Shown in pieces: positions 9,913 to 20,330 of a DNA stretch of 64,000 bases. Position 1 is the first letter of the stretch. The number at the start of each line of letters is the position of its first letter. This stretch comes from Gavia stellata. Taxonomy: Eukaryota > Chordata > Aves > Gaviiformes > Gaviidae. Location: assembly GCF_030936135.1 (NCBI RefSeq), contig NC_082619.1, positions 2,793,208 to 2,857,207 of the forward strand. Direction: 5' to 3'. Made by a program: the position numbers and the translations under genes. The notes beneath the pieces are model-generated. The model made no database searches. It was not told where the DNA came from and worked only from the letters and a program-made list of their open reading frames with translations.

Positions 9913-12900
9913 TCTAGTTTCTCAAATCGATGTATTTCTCGCTCTTCAGTCCACCAAAACAAAAAGAGGGGGGGGAAAAAAAAAAAAGCAGTTAGGGGTG
10001 AGCATAAAACCAGGCCCTCCACTGCAGGTGTCTGCGTGACAGACACCAATGCGATGGGGGAGAGCCACCCACCCGGGCCATCCCGTGGTGGCTGGGTGGC
10101 CGAGCATTGCCCCAGGGCAAGGGGTGAGCGTGAGCTACTCCAGCAGCAGGACCAGGGTGGGGTTATCTCTTGGCCCAAGGCAAATAAAACCACAGCGGGC
10201 TCAGGTGCCGCACCCTGTGGCTCCACAGGATGTGCAAGCATGGCAAACCCTGCCGTAGCAGAGTGAGGGTCCGGCCCCGATACTGTGAACAGTTGCTCGA
10301 GCCCCCGGTGGCTCTCGACCTCAGGTGAGAGGTAAGCACGCAGCCCGAGAGACTCATCTAATCCTGCACTGAGAGCTTTGGCTCAGAGATGCCAGAGCAG
10401 GGCCCATTCCTGCAGCCTCCACTCTTGACTCCCGGCCAGACACGTTTATGTAGTTCCTTCTCCCAGAGCCCCCCAGGGAGCCTGGCTCCTGCTCCAGGGA
10501 GCAGGGAAGGAGGCAGTGCCAAGCAGGCCGGGCAGTGGGCAGTGTGCTCCCAGGAGATGCCAGGGGCTGGCACGGAGCAGAGCTGCACGTGCGCAGGGGA
10601 GGGCTGCTCCTACGTCCCTGGAGCAGAGAGCTGTGACTTTGTCACCTTCCCTCCCTCCCTCCCATGGCCCCCCTCGAGCGCTGATGATGGATGATGGCCC
10701 ATGCAGGGTGAGGAGTGCCGGGAGAGGAGCTTGCGGAGAGGAGAAAAGCATTACCTCGATGCACCCCCGTACACTCCTCACCTCCGCTCCCAGCTCTGGG
10801 AGCAGCCCTGGCCCTGAGGAAGGGCAGTGCACGACGCTCTGTCCTACCTGGTCAGCGGCAGGTCTCTTCTCGCCGTTTGCACCCTGCAGGAGCCCCGCCT
10901 CTTCGGAAAGTTTATCTGACTTAACTTCAACTACAATCTTGTCTTTACGTGCCTCTGGCTTTGTGCTAGGGGAGGGAGGTGACAATTTTGAGACATGTTT
11001 GTGATACCAAAGAGGGCACATGGCCGGTTGAGCGAGGCCAAGCCCTGGGGCTCCATCTCAGGGGATGCTCTGGAGCAGGGCCGGGGCAGAGGAAGGCCAG
11101 GGGTGAAAGAGGCTCCAGCTTAGAGAAAGCTTTGGGCTGCCCAGCCCCTCCCTGGGGACGAGTCCCTTGGCTGCTCTACCACTCTGCTGTCCTCCTCATC
11201 GCTTCCCTGCGCAGACGGGGCGAGCAGTGCAGACCCCAGGCTGTGGGAAGCTGGAAGCATTGCCAAGACCCCAGCACGGTGCCCCCCGAGGCTGCACTAT
11301 TGCCTCCCTCTGCGTTGGGCAGGGAGCAGCTGGTGTAATGAGATGGGAAGCATGAGTGATGGCAAGCACCTCTGGCCCCAAGGGCTCCCTGGGAGGACGG
11401 GCGGCAGTGCTTACATGTCCTGTTTCCCAGCGCGGCCACACGGGATCTTGCCTTTCTTGTGCAGGAAGTAGATGACAGACCCCAGCACAGCCACCACGAG
11501 GATGCAGACGATGATTGCCACAATGATCACCCCTTTGCTCTCTGATGTCTTTTGATCTAAACACAACGGGAGAGGAAGAAGTTAATGCCTGTCCCACCCT
11601 GATGCTCTCCAGCTTCCGCATTACTGCACCCCCCTGGGGGCAAGAAAAGGACCCCTTCCCCCAAGAAAGCACCATGGGGACTCCAGTTCCTGGTGCTTCT
11701 CCAGCTCCCTGCAGGATGCAGATGTCAGCACAAAAATGCGCCATTAGGGCAGTTTCTGCATGAATACGTTTTGCATCCTGCTCCTGGCTGCCATGCCCCT
11801 GCATGCCATAGGAGAATGGCTTACAGGGTTTCCTGCAAGACATCAGGCCATCCTTTTGCTTCCTTGCCCAGTGGGCCTGGGCTGCAGGAAGCGGCACTTG
11901 ATGGCCTCGCTGGTCTACAGGCTGAGGACAAGCAAGCAGCTTTCACACCGCTGCAGAAACAGGCGGAGACAGAGCCTCCGGTCCCCTCGCGGCTTGGCAG
12001 GGAGAGAGGAGCAGCGACAGATGCGGTGCAAGAGCCAGCAGCCAAGGCTCCCTCCCCAGGCCAGGGCTGAGTGTGACTCCCGTCGGTGGCATGCTCCCGC
12101 CAGAGCCTGGGCTGACAGATGCACGCACCAGCGTGGGGAGGAGACTGACCTTTTCTGATGGACTCCACTGGTAGAGCAGAAAGGGAGGGAAAGAGACAGA
12201 GCTCAGCCACGCCACAGCAGCATGGCACACATGGCGTCTGTGCGAGGGGGACCAATACTTCTCTGGGTTCCTGGGGCAGAGGGCAGTGCCCGAGACTCAC
12301 CGAGCAGCTGGATGTGCTCCTCACTGGCACCCAGTGCGTTGGAGACCCTGCACATGGCTCCTGCCCGCAGCAGGTCATGGTTCACGCGCACCGTCAGGTT
12401 GCTGGCGACGTGCTGATTTTCAATGTACTCATGAGCCTGCGAGGCAGGGAGGCAGCAAAGGATTCAGCACCCGAGGCAATGCGCAGCCCCTCTCTGAGAG
12501 ACCACGGTCTGGACCCAGCACCCTCCCCAGCTCTCACCGTCCCGTTGACATTCCAGTGGACAGAGGGCCTGGGGAAAGCGATGGCCTTGCAGGTCAAGTT
12601 CACCACCTCGTCCTGCCGCACGTACAGTGGGGAGCTGATGGCGACGATCCGTGGCTTCCCTGTGGGGAGGGCACGTCAAGCACCTGTGGCTCTCGGGGTG
12701 GGAACCGGCTGACGCTGGGTGGGATGGGGCTCACTCTGGCAGGGCAGTGTGCCCACACACATGCGGGTTCTTACCCTGAACAGCCACGGCCACCTGCTTG
12801 CTCTGCTCCAGCCCTGGCACACTTGGTGCAATCACCTTGCAGCTGAAGTTGCTGGAGGTTTCGAAGGTGAGGTTGCTCAGTAAAAGCTGGTTCCCTTCTG

Positions 12901-15900
12901 CAACCTTCCTGCCCTGTAGGGAAGGGATGCCCCCCAGCAACGAGCGCTGAGCACCAAGCCCTTCTGCACCAAGCTCCCCATGCTCTGCAGCTGTCCCAAA
13001 GGGGCTCAGCCCTCCCTCCTACACACAGCGAGGGAGCCTGCAAGCACAGGACCTCTCTGCAGTACTGGCCAGGAGGTGATGAGGTAGAGATGGACAATGC
13101 AGGTCCACGCAAGGGGGACTCCTACCCCTGGCCTCTCTCAGGAGAGACGGAGCAAGCTCCTGGCTCTGCCCGGTTTGCTGCAAAGCCCAGGCTTGCCGAG
13201 CCTGAGCGTGACAATACCCAAATGCCTGCTCACCTTCTCATCCCTCCACTGGTAGTCCAGGGTCACGGGGCTGTGGGCATCACAGCTCAGCCTCACGCTA
13301 TCCCCTTCCTGAAGGGGTGAGGATGGCTCCATCTTCACATGGACCCCTTCAATGTCTAGGAGAGGGATGGAGAGCAGGGCAGGGTGAGCAGGAGGGACGG
13401 GGCACCCACTACGAGGTGCGCAGGGTCCCGTCCCTCGCCTTACAGTTCACAACAAGCTCCACATCCTTCTCCAGCTGTCCCATATCATCCAAGTCCAGGG
13501 TCTGGCATCTGTACAGGCCGCTGCTGCTCTTACTAACATTGTGCAGGTTCAGCACCCCGCTGTTGGTGTCTGCCAGCGATGTCAGGTCCTGCCAGCTGTT
13601 GTCCAGCTGCAGGCAGCGGGGAGAAAGCAGAGCCCTTAGCCCCACACAGGCACCCTCCATCCCAGCTGCTGCATCCCACTCCCCAGGGCCCTCCAGGCAG
13701 AGGATAAGAGCAGCCAGGACATGAGATGTCTGCCAAGGGAGAGGTGCCCAGGTCCCCTCTGGCCTCACCTCTCTTTTATAGAAGCTGAAGACGGGTGCTG
13801 GGTTCCCGTCAGCCTCGCAGACCAGCTTCACGTCGTCCCCTTCCTTCACCAGTGCCGAGGATGGCATGACCTGCAGCTTCACGTGCTGTGCGGGGTCTGG
13901 GGAAGGAGGGAGCGGGGAGGGTCGGCATGGGGCCCCGCTACACAGCACCTGGCAGCGGGCATGGCCCCCAGCCCCTGACTCACAGAAGACGGTGACGTTG
14001 ACTTGCCGCGACTCCACGGCACGCCTCTGTCCCCGCAGCCAGTAGTGCACGGTGCAGTGGTAGTAGGAGTTGCGGTCCTCCCGGGTGACGTGGGCGAAGA
14101 GGGTGCTGCTCACCGTGTACAGCCCGCTTGACTCGCGGGTCAGTGTGGCTGGAATCTTCACCACTGCGTGGGACACAGCCGCTGTTCCCAGCCCGTGGGG
14201 AGGCCGTGGGAGGCAAGGAGGGCTCTCTTGGGAGCACAGGGCTGCTTTGGGTGGCCAGGGGCTGCCAGTCCCCAGCCAATGAGGCCCTGGATAGTACAAG
14301 TGCCCCAGCCCCTCTCCCGAGCACGCAGGTGCGGTTCACCATCCCCATCCTCATCCCCATTCCCATCCAACTCACTCTTCTCCTCCGGCTGCAGCTGCTC
14401 CCCGTTCTTGTGCCACGTGATGTTGGGGGGCGGGAAGCTGTTCCTGCTCACGCACTGGGCAATCTGTGGCAGCAGAGACAGCTTTGAGCGCGGGGTGTCC
14501 CCATGGGGAGAGGAAGCGGGGAGCCTGGCATGGCTGGGAGCCTCCCCTCCCCGTGTGGGGCCTTTCCTCACCTGCGGGATGTCACTGCTCTGCACGGAGA
14601 TGCCTCCTGGGTTGGCCATGATCTCAGGGGCCTCGGGGATCTCTGGAAAGAGAAGCCACCCCACGGGTATTAGGAGGCATGGGATGGGATCCCCCACCAG
14701 CCCCACAGAGCAGATGCACGGCCGTGCTGCCCTCCTGCCCCATCACTCACTGTAGATGTGGAGCTCGGTGTGGTTCTCACCCACACCGTGGCTGCCTGCC
14801 CCGACCTGGCACACGAAGGTCCTGGCATCCTGCACTGTCACCCTGCTGATGGAGAGGGCCTTGTCCTCCCCCACTGACAGCCGCCCCTTGTAGTCCGTGT
14901 TCTCCTCCAGGATCTCGCTGCCCGTGATGCGGCACAGCCTCACCCGGTTGTTGCGGTCGATCTGCAAGGTAAGGGGCCGAGGCCAGGGAGAAAGCCCCAG
15001 GCTAGTTGCCACCCCAGCCCACCACCCACTGCTCTGCTCCCAGGCCAGCACTCACGTAGGACCAGTTGATGTAGGTGTAGGAACCATTTCCAGGGATGTA
15101 GAAGTTGCACTCGATCCTGGCTGTGCCCCCGCTCTCCACTTCAACCACCGCTGGCATGGAGACCTCCAGCTTGCTGGCTGCAGCTGCAGGACAGAGCCCG
15201 TCAGGAGCAGGAAGCACAGGGAAGCCTCCCTGTCTGACCCAGCGAGAGAGCTGAGCCCAGGCCCATCCCTGTCTCCATCCCCCAAAGGGCATGGGGCAAA
15301 GCCGTGTCCTGTGCCAGCACCCCCCAAGCACCGTGTCCCTGCCCAGTGGGAGACCAGCCAGGAGCACGGCCCCACTCCGGCCACCACACTGCCTTCTGCG
15401 TCCACGGGGAGCCCCCGGGCTCAGGCCACCAATCCTGTTCCCAGAGAGGGGACGAGGCACGCCATGCTCGCATGACCGGTCTCCCCAGGACACCTGGGGA
15501 CAACCACCCACCCCACTGTTGTTGCAGTCCCTGCCAGACCTGCCCTTCCCATGGCATCCCAGCCTAATGGGCAGCAGGACCTCTGAGCCCCCAAATCCCT
15601 CTGCACACCACCAAGGCAGGGAGTGGCTGCACCCTGCCCGGGGATGGGAATGGGAAGGGGCTGCGTCTCCGCAGCCCACAAGTGAGCAGATCGCCTTGCT
15701 GGCTGCCCTAATCTGAGCCCGGGGCAGCACCGATGACCCTCACGCCCTGGAGCACGTATCTATCACCCCGGTCCAAGCCAGCATCCCAGACCAGCACCCA
15801 CTACGCCTTACTGGCCCCAAGGGCCAGGCAAGGAGGTGTTGGGAGGTTAGCAGAGGCAGGGGAAGGGGCCGGATGCTGGAGACTGAAGCTGGCAGCACAA

Positions 15901-18900
15901 AGGCTGCACCTTCCCACAGCCCGGGACCAGAGTCCTGACGTCAGCCTGCACAGCCCCCGCAGCAGCCCCGGGAGCTGGGGCATGAATGAGGCGCTGTGTT
16001 CCTCTGCAGCGGGATGGGGCACACAGGGCAGCAGCTCAGGAGGGGTGCCCCAGCCAGCTGCGGCTGCCTGCTGCTCCCTGTCCCCCTCCAAGGCAACAGG
16101 GCCCGTGGGGGAGGCAGCATGCCCCCAACCACCATGGCCGTGGCGCAGCCGGGACTCCCAGGTCCCTCCCCAAGCTCCGACCCTGCCACCCGGACAGGAA
16201 CCCAGAACCCAGCAGCCGGAGCATCCACCCCTGCAGCACACCCAAGGCAAGCGAGCCCCTTGCCTGCTCCTCTGCTCGCTGCCCATAAAGCAAACCCAGC
16301 GCTGCCCACCCATAGCACGGGTGGCACCAGGGACCCGCACCCCCGGTGAGCAGAGCCTGCCCACCCCGGCACCCCACCTTCCCTCCCAGCCCAGCCACCC
16401 GCTTGCCCGCAGCAGTAATGGAGCTCCTGGCCGTGCTCCAGAGTGGCAGGGGAAGGTAATGGCTATCGATCCAGGCCAGGGAACAGAGCAGCTTCCCGAG
16501 GGGCTGGGGGCAGAGCAGCCCTAGCCAGGCACAGCAGAGACAAGGGCTGTGTCACAGCAAGTCTGGGAGTGCCACCGCTGCTGGCCCTATGGATGCCAAA
16601 GCAAGGGGGGGTCTGCATGCCCTGGGCTGGCATGCAGCCCTGCAGGAGGGGACAACGCTCTGTCCCCCAGCAACAGGGCCAGCCGGCTGGGCACCCACGG
16701 CCCAGCCCAGGTATGGGAGCTGGCGACAAGAGGCTGGAGGAAGCCAGCTGTGTCAACAGCTCCCTTGATAGTGCCGCTCAGTAACAGCCACGGAGCCGCA
16801 CAACTGAGGCAACTTCAAAGGGCAATGCCGTGCCCACAAAATACTCTTTGTCTGGAGTGAGTATGTGGTGCCACAGCCCCAAAATGCAGCCAGGAGCCCT
16901 TCTGCCACAGCAAAGGCCCCGGTTCACAGGACTAGCCACCTCGGGACATGCCAACAGCCAGCTTTTGGCCCTCACCCATCCCATCTGCACAGTACAGTTG
17001 GCACTAAGCAAAGAGGGATGAGCAAAGCACTGCACAGGAAAGGAGGTGCTAGAAAAACAGGTGAAAGCCCCAGAGATAAGCATGCACTGGGGTCAGAAAA
17101 CCGGACTGAGCGTACATAGGAAAAGATAACTTTGCACCGGAGGCACCTGCCCACCTGTACAGCCACAACGTGGCTGCCTGGCGCAGCCGGGCACCCGCAG
17201 ACTTGGGCAAGCCTGGGGCTGGGGTGCAACCCAGCTGCCCCCCTGCACCCTCCCTGGAGCCCTGACACCGCTGGGCTGCAGGCAGCCAGGCCAGGCTTTG
17301 CCCCCCATCATTTTTAGACCTTCAGCATGGGCCCCGGGCAGAGCCAGCCCCTGGGAGAGGGAGAGCTGCTAGCCCGCCCTGCTGACCCGCTCGGCATGAG
17401 AGCCCTCATCCAGGCAGCAAAGCAGCCGAAACCATGAGCTCAGAGCTGGAGAATGGCTGGCATCTGGGGCTGGCATGAGGCACACATCCCTCCCACCCAT
17501 CCACTGCCCTTGAGGAGGTGGACATGGACACTGCAGCCCCCACCCTGCCTGGAACAAGAGCTCACTGCTCCACACCTCCTCTGGGGCAGGCTGGATACTT
17601 GCCCTCCCCCAGGCTGGATGGAGCACCCAGAGACACCACAAGTGCAGCTAGCTGGGGGACCCAAGGCTTCCTCCTGCAGCTCCGAGACCCCACAGCCTGC
17701 CAGGTGCGTGGGCAGGCTAGAGAGGCACTGGGCACAGGCACCCTGGCACAGCAGGCTCTCGGGACGTGGCGGTCGTCCCTTGTGCCCAGCACGGCTGCGG
17801 ACACCGGTTCATTGAGGGAACCTGGGCAGGGCTGGAGACCCATCGGCCACGCGTGGAGCAGCCCAGCTGCCGAGCTGAGCTCCAGCCTGCACCACGCACC
17901 CCAAGCGCCTGGCACAGCTCCAGCGGCAGACCCAGAGATCTGGAGTGAGAGGACGTCTGCAGCAAGCAAGCAGGGAAGGGAGGAGAGCCCCCATGCCTTT
18001 CCATCTGGCTGGCGGACAGCCGGCCAGCAGCCAGAGCTCCACAAGAACAAAGATTTGCTTTTAGAGCCGGGGAAGGGGGTGGGGAGTAGCGCAGCCCCCC
18101 CGCCAGCCTCCTGCGGAGCCGAGGTGTGTGGGGAGCCGGAGAGGAGGGCGGCTGCGTTGGCGGTGCAGAGCCCCCGGCGGGGAGCAGCGAGAGGAGGGGC
18201 ACCACGGGGGTCTGGAGCCGCACGTGGGATGCCTGAGGTTTCCGTGGATTTCTGTTCCCCTCTCTGGGAAACCAGCTGCGGCCAGATCCCTCCTGCACAT
18301 GCACACACGCTGCCCTCCTCCGCCTTGACAAAGCCGCCCTTCCTGCAGAGAGGCCTGAGCTGGGGTGCCCCAGATCCCACGGAGCGGGATCACCTGCACC
18401 CCTTCGTCCTAACAGAGAGGAGAAACAGGGTGCAGAGCCCCATCCTAACAGAGAGGAGAAACAGGGTGCAGAGCCCCAGCCCTGCAGCAAGCAGCACCAC
18501 CGCCAGCGCCCAAGAGCCTCCGCCCCAGCCCAGCCCTCACCGTGCCTGGGATGGGGAGGGAGCCCAGGCGCTGCTGCAGGAGGGACCCGCACCTCGCACC
18601 CCCAGACAAACCCCCCCACCCCATCAGGACCCAGCCATGTGCACCGGGAGAGGCGAGGCTCACACGCCAGCCCTGCAGCCAGGTGCCAACATCCACAGAG
18701 ACCAGAGACCTCTCTAACAGCTGGCGAGTGCCGCGCAGAGGGGGCCAGGGTGGCACCGGCAGCTCCAGTGCGGGCTCGGCCCCCCCACCCCGGCAGCACG
18801 GTGAGGAGGCGGCAGGGAGCAGCCGGCGCACCGGGACCGCTCCCTGGCCCCCGGCGGGGGGAGGGCATGCTGCGGGGAGCAGGGCAGGGCAGGAAATGCA

Positions 18901-19874
18901 GCCCCCCCCCGAGGGTGAAAATGGACTGGAAAGAGGATAAAAAAAGAAAGCGTGAAAAAAGCCAAGAGAAACAAAGTGCTCAGGGAAAAACTCCTTAGAA
19001 GGAAAGGGGTGGATGCTTCCCAACAACTCCACCAATTCACCCTGCTGCACACCGAACGCACGTGGGGCACCCTGCCCCTCACGCCCTCGCCTCTGCCCCA
19101 CGGAGCACCGCCCCGGGAGCCCGCCTTGCGCCGGCCGCCGTCCCTGGCCACCGCGGCAGCCTCCCCGGGGTCGCAGAAGGCACCCCTCACCCTGCCCTGC
19201 CGTAGCGGGGGCTGCGAAGAGGCCCCGAGAGCAGAATGGGGCCCCGCGCCCAGAGCCGGCCCCGCCGCCACCGCGGAGCCCGGGGACGCGCAGGCGAGGA
19301 CATGCGCTGGCGGGGGCTGCTCCCACCCAGGCTCCCCCGGCACCACAATTTTGGCATTCCTGGCCGCACGCCAGGCAGCGCCCCAAGGGCGTCACTCCGC
19401 TGCCTGCCTGCGCTGGCCCCGCAGCGGCTCTGCGGGGAAGACCCCGCCGGCTGCCGCCCCTCGCCCCCTCGGAGCGCGCAGCCCGGCGGTGGGAAGGGGC
19501 CGGGCAGGGTCCCGGCCGCGGGCAGGGGCCGGCAGAGCCCAGCACCGCACGCCCCCCGCCGCCGGAGCGCTGTCCCGCTGCAGCCCGGCGCCCCCCGCGC
19601 GGCGGCGAGAGCGGGGCCGGCAGCGGCACGGGGCGAAGGGGCACCCCCGCCCGGGGACGGCGCGGCCCGGCGCCCCGCCGGCGGCTGCACCCGCAGCGCG
19701 GCCCCCCCCGCAGCGCCCCGCTCGCAGGTGCTCCCGCCCGCCCGCCCCCCGGCACGGCCCCGACCGTCTCGGCCCGGGCCGGCAGCGCCGCGCCCGGCGC
19801 CACTCACCGCAGCAGAGCAGGAGGCAGCAGCCCCAGCTCAGGGCGAGCCCGGCCGCCCGCCGCCCCCCAGCCAT
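9913..19874 (-). CDS. MCAM: MCAM (CD146 / gicerin / HEMCAM) cell adhesion molecule
   Basis: Single-pass immunoglobulin-superfamily adhesion receptor of endothelium, neural crest derivatives and thymus; binds laminin-411 and itself. Sixteen coding exons: 19808-19874, 15056-15183, 14751-14961, 14572-14642, 14376-14463, 13984-14163, 13769-13896, 13444-13606, 13234-13355, 12775-12913, 12538-12659, 12301-12436, 12150-12167, 11415-11556, 10848-10965, 9913-9942. These sum to 1863 nt (620 aa; human 646). Residues 1-22 are a signal peptide, then five Ig domains (about 30-135, 136-248, 249-345, 346-432, 433-518), the transmembrane helix (about 534-557) and a 63-residue tail. The tail has the conserved KSDKL stretch, a dileucine (EEAGLL) and the terminal SEKYIDLRN, matching human GEKYIDLRH. 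Start chosen as the only ATG followed by a signal peptide and a donor in the right phase. The difference from human lies mostly in a much shorter stalk before the membrane. It is convergent with the presumed CBL end. Confidence 0.96.
12150..12167 (-). other. MCAM: MCAM 18-nt microexon (membrane-proximal stalk)
   Basis: Minus-strand exon of 18 nt between a good acceptor (CTCTACCAG) and donor (GTCAGT). It keeps the frame (G|TG GAG TCC ATC AGA AAA G|) and adds VESIRK between the last Ig domain and the transmembrane exon. Because it is a multiple of three, skipping would also leave the frame open (LL-D-QKTSE instead of LLVESIRKDQKTSE). Inclusion is inferred from sequence only. Confidence 0.65.
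15184..19807 (-). other. MCAM: MCAM intron 1
   Basis: A 4.6-kb intron, by far the longest of the gene; all the others are between about 0.1 and 0.9 kb. It holds one perfect tandem duplication (18407-18478) and GC-rich promoter-proximal sequence from about 18.9 kb. The long open frames across it on both strands are products of high GC content. Confidence 0.8.
18407..18478. repeat. Perfect 36-bp tandem duplication
   Basis: Two identical adjacent 36-bp copies (18407-18442 and 18443-18478), beginning tcctaacagagaggagaaac, inside MCAM intron 1. The lack of any difference between copies suggests a recent duplication. Confidence 0.9.
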
Positions 19875-20330
19875 GCCCGCCGCCGCCGCCGGCCGCCCGC
19901 GACTGAGCGGGGCCGCGGGCTGACGTCAGGCGGAGGAGGAGGAGGAGGAGGCGGAGGAGGAGGAAGGCGCGGTGCCTGCCCACCGCCCGCGGCCGCTTAT
20001 CACCCCCCAGCGGCAGCCGGCCGGGCGCCGCCGCGCCCAGCATGGGCGGAGGGGGTGCGGGCCCCCGGCCCCGCTCGGCCTCCGCGCCCGGCCGCGGGGA
20101 GTGGGCAGCGGGCGCCGCTCGGGCCGTCAGCCGGCGCCCCGGCTCCGCCGGACGGGCCCCTAACTCTCAGCCCCGGGCGAACGCCCCCCCGGCTCGGCAG
20201 GGGCTGTTCGCAGGCATTGCGGCGGGGCTCGTTCCAGCGCGGCTCGCAGACCTGCAGTCTGCCCGGTCCTACCTGCCCGGGCTTGTGCCGGCTGATGGGA
20301 GCAGACTGCCGGGCGCTGGGGGTGGAAATC
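19875..20330 (-). promoter_or_regulatory. MCAM: MCAM CpG-island promoter with CRE
   Basis: CpG-dense, TATA-less sequence directly upstream of the MCAM start codon. A perfect cAMP-response element TGACGTCA lies at 19921-19928, 47 bp upstream of the ATG, next to a GGA-repeat tract (19929-19966). The human MCAM (MUC18) promoter is known to be TATA-less and GC-rich and to use CRE, AP-2 and Sp1 sites. The core arrangement therefore appears conserved. The exact transcription start cannot be read. Confidence 0.65.
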
